Assembly: GCF_001894745.1 (NCBI RefSeq)
Contig: NZ_BBYF01000016.1
Coordinates: 1-64,000 of the forward strand
Direction: 5' to 3'
Length of the DNA stretch: 64,000 bases
From: Paenibacillus sp. NAIST15-1
Lineage (GTDB): Bacteria > Bacillota > Bacilli > Paenibacillales > Paenibacillaceae
The notes beneath the pieces are model-generated. The model searched no databases. It was not told the origin of the DNA and saw only the letters and a list, made by a program, of their open reading frames with translations. Shown here piece by piece: positions 1 through 8,156 of this stretch. The stretch's first letter is position 1; the number at the start of each line of letters is the position of its first letter. A program made the position numbers and the translations under genes.

Positions 1-1
1 T

Positions 2-130
2 ATTGTCGTGTTGGCGGTCAATTTTATTGGAGACGGCATCCGAGATGCATTTGATCCACGCAAGAAAGAGAAAATTCCACGTAGGAGGTTGCGGCAATGG
101 CGGGAAAACTTCTCGAAGTCCGAAATCTGA
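2..130 (+). CDS. ABC peptide transporter permease, C-terminal end (partial)
   Basis: The window opens inside this gene. The visible 42 codons read IVVLAVNFIGDGIRDAFDP and then a basic tail, which is the usual C-terminus of DppC/OppC-type inner-membrane permeases (the end of the last membrane helix, then GDGxRDAxDP). The reading frame stays open 34 bases into the next gene, so the two are translationally coupled. With the two downstream ATPases it forms an Opp/Dpp importer for oligopeptides or dipeptides. The tail after DP is slightly long. The substrate cannot be told from this fragment. Confidence 0.8.
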   Translation: MVVLAVNFIGDGIRDAFDPRKKEKIPRRRLRQWRENFSKSEI

Positions 131-1104
131 CAACAGGCTTTGTGACGGCGCAGGGCATTGCGAAGGCAACAGATCGAATATCCCTTAGCGTGGAGAAGGG
201 TAAAACGCTCTGTATTGTAGGTGAATCCGGCAGTGGTAAGAGTGTCGCTTCTCTTTCGATTATGCGATTGATCGACTATGCAGGAGGAACCATTTTCGAA
301 GGCAGCATTCGTTTTAATGGCGAGGATCTGTCAACCAAATCGCAAAAGGAAATGATCAACGTTCGTGGGGAAAAGATTTCGATGATCTTCCAAGATCCGA
401 TGTCGGCGCTTAATCCGGTGTTTACGATAGGCGATCAAATTGCGGAAAGCTTGCAGCTTCATGAGAAGATAAGCAAGAAGGAATCTTGGGAGCGGGCAAT
501 TGACATGCTGCGCATGGTAGGAATCCCGGATCCAGAGATGCGTGCGAAGCAATATCCGCACGAGATGTCCGGCGGCATGCGGCAGCGGGTCGTTATCGCG
601 ATGGCACTCGTCTGCAAGCCAGAGCTGCTCATTGCAGATGAGCCGACGACTGCGCTCGATGTAACCGTGCAGGCGCAAATTCTCGATCTGCTGCAGCGTC
701 TTCAGCAGGAGCTCGGCATGGCGATTGTGCTGATTACCCATGATATGGGCGTAGCTGCGGAGATGGCTGACCGTATCGCGGTAATGTATGCCGGCAAGAT
801 CGTGGAGGAAGGAAGCGTAGCAGAAATATTTGACCATCCCTCCCATCCTTATACGATTGGTCTCTTGCAGTCGATTCCAGGCTTGGAAGGAGCAAGAGGC
901 GAGGAACTCTATACGATTCCAGGAACCATTCCCGGAATTAACAACTTGCCTTCGGGCTGCCGCTTCAATCCACGCTGTGCGAAGGTGGAGGACAAATGCC
1001 GACATCACGAGCCTGCACTAGGGGAAATCCGGAGCAATCATCAGGTAGCCTGTTGGCTGTTCCACGGCGATAATGACGGACAAACCGAGGTGAAGCGCGC
1101 ATGA
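97..1104 (+). CDS. oppD: Oligopeptide/dipeptide ABC transporter ATP-binding protein (OppD/DppD type)
   Basis: This is one of the two ATPase subunits that power peptide import at the cytoplasmic face of the membrane. The 335-residue length is normal. Walker A GESGSGKS lies at residues 42-49, the signature MSGGMRQR near 160 and Walker B LLIADEP near 180, followed by an intact H-loop (ITHDMG). The C-terminal oligopeptide-transporter domain has the cysteine-rich [15 protein letters not shown]. The ATG follows GTAGGAGG at a normal distance and overlaps the permease end. The stop overlaps the next start (ATGA). Opp and Dpp ATPases cannot be separated by eye, so the symbol is provisional. Confidence 0.9.
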   Translation: MAGKLLEVRNLTTGFVTAQGIAKATDRISLSVEKGKTLCIVGESGSGKSVASLSIMRLIDYAGGTIFEGSIRFNGEDLSTKSQKEMINVRGEKISMIFQDPMSALNPVFTIGDQIAESLQLHEKISKKESWERAIDMLRMVGIPDPEMRAKQYPHEMSGGMRQRVVIAMALVCKPELLIADEPTTALDVTVQAQILDLLQRLQQELGMAIVLITHDMGVAAEMADRIAVMYAGKIVEEGSVAEIFDHPSHPYTIGLLQSIPGLEGARGEELYTIPGTIPGINNLPSGCRFNPRCAKVEDKCRHHEPALGEIRSNHQVACWLFHGDNDGQTEVKRA

Positions 1105-2099
1105 TGCAACAATCATTGATCGAAGTTCGCAACCTGAAGAAGTATTTCCCGATCAAGACGGGTCTCCTCAACCGGGTAGTTGGCCATGTGAAAGCAGTAG
1201 ATGATGTTACCTTTAGCATTAATCAAGGGGAAACGTTCGGTCTTGTCGGCGAATCGGGCTGCGGCAAATCAACGCTCGGTAGAGCCATTCTCCAATTACA
1301 GAAGCCAACAAGCGGAGCTGTCTTTTTCGATGGGAAGCAGATTCAGAATATGAATACGAAGCAACTGCGACGGCTGCGGCAGGATATGCAAATTATATTC
1401 CAAGATCCGTTCGGTTCCTTGAATCCACGTATACACATCCGAGATATTATCGGAGAGCCGCTGCGTGTTCACCATAAGGCGTCACCGAGCGAAATCGATA
1501 AGCGTGTAGTGGAATTGATGGAGCTGGTCGGACTGGATCCAGTCCGACGCAACCGTTATCCACATGAGTTCTCTGGTGGTCAGCGCCAACGGATAGGCAT
1601 CGCTCGAGCGATTGCGCTTAATCCGAGCTTTATCGTAGCAGATGAAGCCGTATCGGCATTGGATGTGTCGGTCCAATCCCAAGTGCTGAACCTGCTCATG
1701 AAGCTGCAGAAGGAATTGGGATTGACCTTCCTCTTTATCGCGCATGGGCTGAATGTCGTACGTCATATTTCTGATCGTATCGGGGTCATGTATTTAGGCA
1801 AATTAGTCGAAGTGGCCCGTACGGAGGATTTGTTCGCGAATCCTAAGCATCCTTATACCGCGGCGCTGCTGTCCGCGATTCCTAGACCGAATCCGCATTA
1901 TAAGAAGGAGCGAATTGTCCTGCAGGGAGATGTGCCATCTCCGGCGAACCCTCCTTCGGGGTGCCGCTTCCATCCGCGATGTGCCTTCGCTCAAGAGAAG
2001 TGCCGGCTCGTAGCGCCGGAGCTGGAGACGGTTGGCGCAGACCGGCAAGTGGCTTGCCACTTCCCATTGGAGGTAGCTCCAGCATCAATCTTGGCATAA
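1101..2099 (+). CDS. oppF: Oligopeptide/dipeptide ABC transporter ATP-binding protein (OppF/DppF type)
   Basis: This is the partner ATPase of the preceding OppD-like protein, 332 residues. Walker A is GESGCGKST near residue 50, the signature [14 protein letters not shown], and the C-terminal cysteine-rich segment [15 protein letters not shown] is present. Two positions differ from the usual family sequence. Walker B reads [10 protein letters not shown] where DEPVSALD is normal, and the H-loop reads IAHGLNVV where AHDL is normal. The catalytic glutamate and the H-loop histidine remain, so the protein is probably active. It is the last gene of the operon, and a terminator follows at 2170-2235. 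Confidence 0.9.
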   Translation: MMQQSLIEVRNLKKYFPIKTGLLNRVVGHVKAVDDVTFSINQGETFGLVGESGCGKSTLGRAILQLQKPTSGAVFFDGKQIQNMNTKQLRRLRQDMQIIFQDPFGSLNPRIHIRDIIGEPLRVHHKASPSEIDKRVVELMELVGLDPVRRNRYPHEFSGGQRQRIGIARAIALNPSFIVADEAVSALDVSVQSQVLNLLMKLQKELGLTFLFIAHGLNVVRHISDRIGVMYLGKLVEVARTEDLFANPKHPYTAALLSAIPRPNPHYKKERIVLQGDVPSPANPPSGCRFHPRCAFAQEKCRLVAPELETVGADRQVACHFPLEVAPASILA

Positions 2100-2169
2100 T
2101 AGAATATACCCATAAAGGCCAGCCCAGTGTACCGGGTGTCATTACGGCATTATGGGGGACTTTTATAAT

Positions 2170-2235
2170 GCTTCTTTCTTGCTGCGATATGAGAACACGC
2201 TTCTCTGCAGCAGGAAAGAGGCTTTATTCTTTTTT
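2170..2235 (+). terminator. Rho-independent terminator of the peptide transporter operon
   Basis: A 16-base arm at 2170-2185 pairs with 2207-2222 (14 of 16 positions) and is followed by a T-rich tail ending in TTTTTT. It lies 70 bases after the oppF stop. Confidence 0.7.
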
Positions 2236-2261
2236 CGATGCCCGATTTAATCCTGTCAATG

Positions 2262-2600
2262 TTATGGACGTATGGTCACTCTTGTATGGATGGGGACAAG
2301 AGCTGCCAATTGGAGAACATCCTCATTGTACATGCGGATACAGCCGTGAGATACGTAGTGCCCAATGGAGGAAGGATCATTCGTTCCGTGAATGCCGTAA
2401 TGGGGCTTCGACAAGCCCATCCAGAAGACGCCAAATGGGCCGCCCGGGTTCGGCTCTTTGTTAATGATCGTATATTCCCCTGTAGGGGTTTGGGTTAACA
2501 TCTTGCCGACGCCCACAGGATATTCCCTTACAACGACATCTCCGTCCAGTAGGTATAACCTGCGATCAGACAGATCGACAATAATTAGATATTGTGGCAT
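2262..2600 (-). CDS. L,D-transpeptidase, YkuD catalytic domain only
   Basis: This enzyme makes 3-3 peptide cross-links in peptidoglycan or anchors proteins to it, using a catalytic cysteine. The 112 residues are almost entirely one YkuD domain. HYGIHGTND lies near residue 70 and the catalytic SHGCIRM near residue 90, with the upstream [13 protein letters not shown] typical of Bacillus-type members. There is no signal peptide and no LysM domain, so export is not evident. Short single-domain forms are known in spore formers. The gene stands alone on the minus strand, convergent with the peptide transporter operon. Its neighbours are cell-wall related (sensor kinase, diaminopimelate dehydrogenase). 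Confidence 0.88.
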   Translation of the reverse strand: MPQYLIIVDLSDRRLYLLDGDVVVREYPVGVGKMLTQTPTGEYTIINKEPNPGGPFGVFWMGLSKPHYGIHGTNDPSSIGHYVSHGCIRMYNEDVLQLAALVPIHTRVTIRP

Positions 2601-2907
2601 ACGCCCAACTCCTCTTGATCAGCATATGCGATAGCAGGAATGGGGGTTCATTGAATGAATAAGCGTACAGTGGAAGTGCCTATCGGCGGTTCACAGTACG
2701 CTTATTCTGATTCATGTCGTCTTATTCTATCGAACTCATTGCTCTATTGAATCCATTGCATTATTGAACGATCCTGGCTTATTTGCCCTGTGTGAGAGAG
2801 TTGCATTAGACTAGATATGATGACTGTTATAAGAAAATCATAACGTAGAAGTGCAAAATTGCAACTAAGCGGGGGCAACGGTGTTTAACAGAGTAACTAT
2901 TAATGCG
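2601..2907. other. Intergenic stretch with one strong hairpin
   Basis: No gene is seen here. GAATAAGCGTAC at 2657-2668 is perfectly complementary to 2696-2707, giving a 12-bp stem with a 27-base loop. No T-run follows on either strand, so it is not a clear terminator. Confidence 0.5.
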
Positions 2908-3019
2908 GATCGTATTTCATAATGATCATATTTAACAATGATCATAATCAATAGAGCTCATAATCTATAGGGATCATAATTAATAGAGATCATAGTTAAT
3001 AGAGATCATAGTTTGCGGA
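2908..3019 (+). repeat. Seven tandem copies of a 16-bp repeat upstream of a two-component system
   Basis: Seven exact 16-base units start at 2908, 2924, 2940, 2956, 2972, 2988 and 3004. The consensus is GATCATAATTAATAGA. Units 3, 5 and 6 are nearly identical, and the outer units (1, 2 and 7) keep GATC and diverge towards the 3' half. The array ends about 117 bases before the response regulator start. It may be a regulator-binding array or a slipped-strand minisatellite. Confidence 0.85.
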
Positions 3020-3136
3020 GGAAATTGAGATAGAAAGCGGCGATAAAGTAACGTGGCAATCCTCACTCCATTTACATAGTCGAAGAGAAGGAAATCATAC
3101 AGGATTGAAATTTTGTCACCAAAGGGGAACAAAGGC

Positions 3137-3838
3137 ATGGAACGGGCTAACATATTGCTGGTCGATGATGAGGAAGAAATGACGGTGTTCGTACGTGATT
3201 CATTGGAGGATGACGGGTATTCGGTACGCACGGCACACAATGCGGATCAGGCGCAGCGGCTTATTACGGAACAGTCGCCCGACCTAATTGTACTCGACGT
3301 TATGATGCCTGGCACGGATGGAGTGGAATGGTGTAAGCAGGTTCGAGAAGCGGTTGCTTGCCCGATTCTATTTGTCAGTGCGAGGGTGAGTGAAGCAGAT
3401 CGTATATACGGTCTAGCGGCAGGGGGCGATGATTATATTAGCAAGCCATTTAGCATGCGTGAGCTGAAGGCGCGCATTGAAGCGCATCTTCGAAGAGAAC
3501 GACGCTATGTGCGGCAGCAGGATAATCATGAGCAAGTACTCATATTTGGAGCATTTACAGTGGATGTGAAGGGGATGGAGCTTCGTTATGAAGGCAAGCG
3601 ATTGCCGTTAACAAGCCGGGAGTTCGCGATCGTAGAACTGCTTGCTCTCCATCCGGGACAGGTATTTGCACGCGAGCATATTTACGAACAGGTATGGGGT
3701 ATGGACGCCCTTGGAGATGATACGACAGTTACGGAGCATGTGAAGAATATTCGGGCGAAGATGGCAGCAGTTCACACGCCATCGCGCTGGATTGAAACCG
3801 TATGGGGCATCGGCTACAAATGGAAGGTGCAGGAATGA
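3137..3838 (+). CDS. Two-component response regulator, OmpR/PhoB family
   Basis: This DNA-binding response regulator has 233 residues. The receiver domain starts ANILLVDDEEEM and has its phosphoacceptor aspartate in LIVLDVMMPGTDG near residue 52. The winged-helix output domain ends in WIETVWGIGYKW. I place the start at the ATG at 3137, behind AAGGGG. An in-frame TTG at 3113 would add eight residues without a good ribosome binding site. The stop overlaps the kinase start (ATGA), so the pair is co-translated. The sequence and length resemble the VanR/PhoP type. Target genes are unknown, but the tandem repeat upstream is a candidate binding array. Confidence 0.92.
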   Translation: MERANILLVDDEEEMTVFVRDSLEDDGYSVRTAHNADQAQRLITEQSPDLIVLDVMMPGTDGVEWCKQVREAVACPILFVSARVSEADRIYGLAAGGDDYISKPFSMRELKARIEAHLRRERRYVRQQDNHEQVLIFGAFTVDVKGMELRYEGKRLPLTSREFAIVELLALHPGQVFAREHIYEQVWGMDALGDDTTVTEHVKNIRAKMAAVHTPSRWIETVWGIGYKWKVQE

Positions 3839-5271
3839 GCATGCACTCCTTTAAACGTCAGTTTATTACATACTTTGTATGGGTAATCGGTACGAGTCTG
3901 GCACTGACGATTGTTGTATGGGGAGCCTTCATATGGATGCAATCGTATGACGACGGCGTGTTCAGACCTGCCAATTACTATGAGAAGCAGATTCCGCCCA
4001 TACGCAAGTTAGTAGAATCAGAAGGGGAACGCTTGCTGGATAAGGGAAATCAATCGCTCATCGAACGATTAGTAGATGAGAAGGGGATACGTTACGCAGT
4101 TGTTGATCGAACAGGTCAATATAGATATGGATCGCTGCCTGATCCGAACATACGTGGTGGGCGCGAACTGATTTCCCTACTCAATGCAAGCGGGATGACG
4201 GGAATGGGGCGTGCTCGCAACGTATTGCCTGTCGTCAATCAGTCAGGCGAACTGCAGGGAGCTGTAGTCATCAACTACACACTTTCTGTTGGCGTTACTG
4301 TGCGATCGAAGCTAGGCCCTTACTTCGGACTGTTAGTCATCGCGGTCTTATTTTCACCTTTTCTATTTGTCATTCTATTTGCATGGCTGTTCGGTCGAAG
4401 GTTCGGCCGCAAGCTGAGCCGCCCCATCGAGGAATTAATAGAGGGCACGAGACGGGTTCAGCAGCGGGATCTGGATTTTAGCTTCTCCTATGAAGGTACT
4501 TCAGAAATGGCTCAACTCATGAAGGCATTCGACGAGATGAGGCGGGAGCTATATTTGTCTCTGCAACGCGAGTGGAAGTTGGAGCAGCGGCGGCGCGAGA
4601 TGGTAGCTGCACTCGCACATGATCTGCGTACCCCGCTCGCAATCGTGCAAGGTCATGTAGAGGGTTTGCTGGATGGTGGAATGAATCGTCCAGATCGTCT
4701 GCAGCGATATTTGACGACGATTGATAAGAATACAAAGCGGGCCATTCGCCTCGTGCAGGAAATGAATCAGGTGTCGGAAATGGAGTCACCGCAGTTCCGT
4801 TTGAACCGAAAGCCAGTAGAGATGAATCGATTTATGGAAGAGATCGCACAGGATATGCAGCAGTTGTGCGCAGAACAGCAGATTGAATTCCATTGCATCC
4901 CACCTGCAGATCAACAAGCAGAGGGAGCGCTGCTTCTCGATGGGGATCGTCTGAGACAGCTTATGGACAATCTGCTCGCTAATAGCTTACGCTTCACACC
5001 TTCAGGCGGCACAATTACGTGGAAGGCGGAATGGAAAGCGCATGAGCTGGAGATGTCGATTACAGATACGGGAACTGGATTCCCAGCACATATGCTGGAT
5101 TCCGTATTTGATAAGTTCGTTCAAGGCGACGCATCACGTTCGCAATATCAAGGGCATGCCGGACTTGGGTTGTATATGGCGAAGCTCATTATGCGTAAGC
5201 ATGGGGGAGGCATTCAAGCAGCGAATACGCCTGGGGCACGTATCACACTCAGTTTCCCATTACGTAGATAG
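3835..5271 (+). CDS. Membrane sensor histidine kinase (HAMP, HisKA, HATPase)
   Basis: This is the cognate kinase of the preceding regulator, 478 residues. A first membrane helix lies near residues 11-35 and a second near 167-190. The roughly 130-residue segment between them faces outside and has no recognisable fold. A HAMP linker follows, then the HisKA box with the phosphorylated histidine at residue 262 (ALAHDLRTPLAI). The ATPase domain has an N-box (DNLLANSLRFT) and the glycine-rich G boxes DTGTGFP and GLGLYMAK. The start ATG overlaps the regulator stop. The signal is unknown. Next to an L,D-transpeptidase and ddh, a cell-envelope cue is a reasonable guess only. Confidence 0.92.
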   Translation: MSMHSFKRQFITYFVWVIGTSLALTIVVWGAFIWMQSYDDGVFRPANYYEKQIPPIRKLVESEGERLLDKGNQSLIERLVDEKGIRYAVVDRTGQYRYGSLPDPNIRGGRELISLLNASGMTGMGRARNVLPVVNQSGELQGAVVINYTLSVGVTVRSKLGPYFGLLVIAVLFSPFLFVILFAWLFGRRFGRKLSRPIEELIEGTRRVQQRDLDFSFSYEGTSEMAQLMKAFDEMRRELYLSLQREWKLEQRRREMVAALAHDLRTPLAIVQGHVEGLLDGGMNRPDRLQRYLTTIDKNTKRAIRLVQEMNQVSEMESPQFRLNRKPVEMNRFMEEIAQDMQQLCAEQQIEFHCIPPADQQAEGALLLDGDRLRQLMDNLLANSLRFTPSGGTITWKAEWKAHELEMSITDTGTGFPAHMLDSVFDKFVQGDASRSQYQGHAGLGLYMAKLIMRKHGGGIQAANTPGARITLSFPLRR

Positions 5272-5340
5272 CAAAAGAGTTGACAGCTGAAGAGCAGTAG
5301 CAACAGAATGCAACAAGTATAGCGAATAATCTATGTCATT

Positions 5341-5369
5341 TTGTGCAAATCTACTTTATATATTATACT
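5341..5369 (+). promoter_or_regulatory. Probable sigma-A promoter of ddh
   Basis: TTGTGC at 5341-5346 and TATACT at 5364-5369 are separated by 17 bases. They lie just upstream of the ddh ribosome binding site. The -35 matches consensus at only three of six positions. Confidence 0.5.
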
Positions 5370-5404
5370 AGTCCATGATTTTAGAAATAGAGAGGAGCAA
5401 CCTC

Positions 5405-6379
5405 ATGTCATCTATTCGTATAGGTATTGTAGGTTACGGTAACTTAGGCAAGGGCGTAGAGAAATCGATCCGCCAAAATTCAGATATGGAGCTCGTTGGC
5501 ATTTTCACACGTCGCAGCCCAGAATCCATACAAGCAGAGGTTCCTGTCTTTTCACTCAATGATGCGGAATCTTACAAAGATAAAGTAGATGTAATGATTT
5601 TGTGCGGAGGTTCTGCAACGGATCTTCCAGAGCAAGGTCCTGAGCTTGCACGTATGTTCAACACGGTGGATAGCTTTGATACACATGCACGTATTCCTGA
5701 ATATTTCGCATCTGTCGATGAAGCTGCTCAAGGAAACGGACATGTTGCAGTTATCTCGACAGGTTGGGATCCAGGCTTGTTCTCCTTGAACCGCTTGTTG
5801 TTCGAATCTGTTCTTCCAGAGGGCAATGAATACACATTCTGGGGACGTGGCGTGAGCCAAGGTCACTCCGATGCAATTCGCCGTGTAGAGGGCGTTAAGA
5901 ACGGTGTACAATACACAATTCCTTCCGAGGAAGCTGTTGCGAAGGTACGTCAAGGGGAGAACCCTGAATTGTCCACTCGCGAGAAGCACCTGCGTGAATG
6001 CTTCGTTGTTGCTGAAGAAGGCGCGGACAAGGCTCGCATCGAGCAAGAAATCAAGTCCATGCCGAACTACTTCGCGGATTACGACACAATCGTGAACTTC
6101 ATCAGCGAAGAAGAGCTGAAGGCGAACCACTCTGCCATGCCTCATGGCGGTCTTGTATTCCGCAGCGGCGTGACAGGTGAAGGCACATCGCAAATTATGG
6201 AGTTCGGCTTGAATCTGGGCAGCAACCCTGAATTCACAGCAAGCGTACTCGTTGCTTATGCTCGTGCTGTATCTCGTCTGGCGAAGCGCGGCGAATCCGG
6301 TGCTCGCACGGTATTTGATATTCCATTTGGCTTGTTGTCTCCGAAGTCTCCGGAGCAGCTTCGCAAGGAGTTATTATAA
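5405..6379 (+). CDS. ddh: meso-Diaminopimelate D-dehydrogenase
   Basis: This NADPH-dependent enzyme forms meso-diaminopimelate directly from tetrahydrodipicolinate and ammonia, a one-step shortcut in lysine and peptidoglycan precursor synthesis. The 324 residues match the family. The N-terminal Rossmann motif is IGIVGYGNLGKGVE, then FTRRSP, then VDVMILCGGSATDLPEQ. The substrate-domain stretches STGWDPGLFS, WGRGVSQGHSDAI and MPHGG are highly typical of Ddh. I chose the ATG at 5405, directly behind GAGAGGAG. An ATG 30 bases upstream has no ribosome binding site. The gene is monocistronic with its own promoter and terminator. Confidence 0.93.
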   Translation: MSSIRIGIVGYGNLGKGVEKSIRQNSDMELVGIFTRRSPESIQAEVPVFSLNDAESYKDKVDVMILCGGSATDLPEQGPELARMFNTVDSFDTHARIPEYFASVDEAAQGNGHVAVISTGWDPGLFSLNRLLFESVLPEGNEYTFWGRGVSQGHSDAIRRVEGVKNGVQYTIPSEEAVAKVRQGENPELSTREKHLRECFVVAEEGADKARIEQEIKSMPNYFADYDTIVNFISEEELKANHSAMPHGGLVFRSGVTGEGTSQIMEFGLNLGSNPEFTASVLVAYARAVSRLAKRGESGARTVFDIPFGLLSPKSPEQLRKELL

Positions 6380-6435
6380 TATCGTAGCCTAGAGCAAAAA
6401 TGCTTTAAGGTGCAATAGTCTGGAAATATTTCAGG

Positions 6436-6480
6436 AAATAGACCGTTACCTAGAGCGAGGGGACGGTCTATTTGTTTTGT
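6436..6480 (+). terminator. Rho-independent terminator after ddh
   Basis: AAATAGACCGT at 6436-6446 pairs perfectly with 6463-6473 and is followed by TGTTTTGT. Confidence 0.8.
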
Positions 6481-6665
6481 GTACATGTACGGACAAATTC
6501 GATGCTAAATATCAGAAAAGCGAGTATCCTAGACTAAATTATAGGGGGAAACATACGGTTACACCTCATAAGAACGTGTCTGATGACTAGATCGGCTACA
6601 CTTAGTTGGACAGAAAAATTAAGGGCTAGTAGAATTAACACATCATAACAAGGAGCGGATCTACT

Positions 6666-6947
6666 ATGCCAAGAATAAGACGAACATTTACAGATGATTT
6701 CAAGAAACAGATGGTTCAGCTATACGAGAATGGGAAATCAAGAGCAGACATTGTAAGTGAGTATGAGTTGAGTGCATCTGCATTGGATCGCTGGATTAAA
6801 CAAGCCCACCAAACAGGTTCCTTCTCAGAGAAGGACAACCGCTCTCCAGAAGAAAATGAACTTATTGCATTACGGAAAGAAAACCAACGACTCAAAATGG
6901 AGAATGACATTCTAAAGCAAGCAGCGCTGATCATGGGACGAAAGTAA
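6666..6947 (+). CDS. IS3-family transposase OrfA
   Basis: This is the DNA-binding half of the transposase, 93 residues. The helix-turn-helix covers residues 5-45 (FTDDFKKQMVQLYENGKSRA...SALDRWI). A leucine-zipper segment LRKENQRLKMENDILKQAAL lies near 68-87, as in IS3 and IS150 OrfA proteins. AAGGAG precedes the ATG. The gene ends in AAG TAA inside the overlap with the orfB frame, where a -1 slip would make the OrfAB fusion. Confidence 0.92.
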   Translation: MPRIRRTFTDDFKKQMVQLYENGKSRADIVSEYELSASALDRWIKQAHQTGSFSEKDNRSPEENELIALRKENQRLKMENDILKQAALIMGRK

Positions 6948-6988
6948 GTGTCATCCATCAAAATCGCGACAAATACTCGGTATCAGCA

Positions 6989-7783
6989 ATGTGTGACGTC
7001 CTGCAAATAACTAGAAGTACGTACTATTATGAAGCAAAAAACTCCAGTAATGAAGATGGTATTACGAAGCTAATCGTTGAAATCTTCCAGAAGAACCGAA
7101 ATGCATATGGTACAAGAAAGATTAAAGCAAAGCTTCACGAACGTGGACTTATCGTATCAAGACGTCGAATTGGCCGCATTATGAAGGAACAAGGCCTTGT
7201 TTCTACATACACCGTGGCTCAATACAAACCTCACAAAACAACATGCAACGAATCGCAACAGGTAAATGAACTGAACCGCAAGTTCCAGCAATCTGAAGCT
7301 AAGCGCGTCGTTGTAAGCGATCTAACGTATGTCAAAGTCAAAAACAGATGGCACTACATCTGTGTATTAGTTGACCTCTTTAATCGAGAGATCATTGGCT
7401 CAAGTGCAGGGCCGAAAAAGGACGCAGCTTTAGTCACACGAGCCTTTGCTTCTGTGCAAGGAAATCTAAGTCAAATTCAATTATTCCATACCGATCGTGG
7501 TAGTGAATTTAAGAACAAGTTGATTGATGAGACACTTGCTACGTTAAAGATCGGTCGTTCCTTAAGCATGAAAGGGTGCCCTTATGATAACGCAGTTGCA
7601 GAAGCTACGTTTAAAATTATGAAGACGGAATTCATAAATCAGATGAACTTCCAAAGTTTACATCGCCTAGAATTGGAGCTATATGACTACGTTAATTGGT
7701 TCAACAAACATCGCATCCATGGAACCTTAGGCTATATGAGTCCAGTAGATTACAGAAGATTATCCCTTAAAAAAGCTGTCTGA
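6989..7783 (+). CDS. IS3-family transposase OrfB, DDE integrase
   Basis: This is the catalytic half of the transposase. An N-terminal HTH_21-like region (YGTRKIKAKLHERGLIVSRRR) leads into the rve integrase core. The DDE triad is visible as VVSDLTYVK, FHTDRGSEF and NAVAEATFK, with exactly 35 residues between the second D and the E. The frame is open from 6908, in -1 relative to orfA. The family-typical residues before the first ATG (HQNRDKYSVSAMC) are encoded there, so the natural product is probably the OrfAB fusion made by slippage at AAAG near 6941-6944. No frameshift or stop disrupts it. Confidence 0.9.
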   Translation: MCDVLQITRSTYYYEAKNSSNEDGITKLIVEIFQKNRNAYGTRKIKAKLHERGLIVSRRRIGRIMKEQGLVSTYTVAQYKPHKTTCNESQQVNELNRKFQQSEAKRVVVSDLTYVKVKNRWHYICVLVDLFNREIIGSSAGPKKDAALVTRAFASVQGNLSQIQLFHTDRGSEFKNKLIDETLATLKIGRSLSMKGCPYDNAVAEATFKIMKTEFINQMNFQSLHRLELELYDYVNWFNKHRIHGTLGYMSPVDYRRLSLKKAV

Positions 7784-7836
7784 TTTAGTGTTGACAATCC
7801 ATGACATTAAAGTTAGTGTCAACAAAACAATTTATG

Positions 7837-7885
7837 CTAATGGCTTTGCCCTTTGTTATCGAGGGGTGAGGCCATTAGTTGTTTT
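7837..7885 (+). terminator. Rho-independent terminator downstream of the IS element
   Basis: CTAATGGC at 7837-7844 pairs with GCCATTAG at 7871-7878, followed by TTGTTTT. It lies 40 bases beyond the IS end and may belong to the pre-insertion locus. Confidence 0.6.
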
Positions 7886-7950
7886 AAGGGGTATCGGATC
7901 CAAAGGATGATTTATCGGGGTACAGGGGGGGATTTCTGGAGGTGATGAAG

Positions 7951-8055
7951 TTGTCTAAGCGAAGTGAAAGAAAAAAATTGCAAAGCAAATACATTAAGAC
8001 AGTAAGAGGACAAGGTGTAGGAGAAGAACTATCAGCCGTTTATTCAAGCACATGA
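7951..8055 (+). CDS. Very small basic protein, unknown
   Basis: This is a 34-codon ORF starting at TTG 7951. It sits eight bases after the GGAGG of a perfect anti-16S complement, GGAGGTGAT (7938-7946). An in-frame ATG at 7945 is too close to that site. The product begins MSKRSERKKLQSKYIKTV, strongly basic with no membrane segment. Its stop overlaps the ATG of the next small ORF (ATGA at 8052-8055), a coupled arrangement. I recognise no family. It may be a genuine small gene or the 5' end of a decayed one. Confidence 0.35.
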   Translation: MSKRSERKKLQSKYIKTVRGQGVGEELSAVYSST

Positions 8056-8156
8056 CAATAAAATTACTTCAGGAGTTAACTCGACACAAAGGGTGGAAGA
8101 CTGAACGAATTCATCATACTCTGTCCGAGTATGAGAGGATATATATATTACTGTGA
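8052..8156 (+). CDS. Very small protein, possibly 5' part of a frameshifted gene
   Basis: These 34 codons begin MTIKLLQELTRHKGWKT, and the start overlaps the stop of the preceding small ORF. It ends in an AT-repeat tract (ATATATATATTA). Across that tract the +1-related frame continues as the 91-residue ORF at 8131-8406. Joined at the tract, the two would give one protein of about 115 residues with no internal stop. That suggests a slipped-strand frameshift, either decay or phase variation. No family is recognised. Confidence 0.3.
   Translation: MTIKLLQELTRHKGWKTERIHHTLSEYERIYILL

Larger units (their letters stand above)
6593..7796 (+). mobile_element. IS3-family insertion sequence, apparently intact
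   Basis: This element of about 1.2 kb carries overlapping orfA and orfB. The imperfect terminal inverted repeats are about 20 bp. The left end has CTACACTTAGTTGGACAG near 6596-6613. The reverse complement of the right end has TCAACACTAAATCAGACAG near 7776-7794. The outer boundaries are uncertain by a few bases and no clear target duplication is seen. A second TGTCAACA at 7817-7824 makes the right end slightly ambiguous. It marks the left border of an AT-rich accessory region. Confidence 0.7.

Noticed and set aside
331-1008. A 225-codon minus-strand frame within oppD
   Set aside because: It mirrors a clear ABC ATPase gene and has no ribosome binding site or motif.
2908-3019. CRISPR-like array
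   Set aside because: Units are 16 bases with no spacers and no cas genes nearby; it is a simple tandem repeat.
5552-6193. A 213-codon minus-strand frame within ddh
   Set aside because: Composition is that of a reverse shadow, with no start signal.
7789-7824. TGTTGACA/TGTCAACA as the true right end of the IS
   Set aside because: The left end does not begin with a matching sequence, while 7776-7796 pairs with the left end; kept only as an ambiguity.
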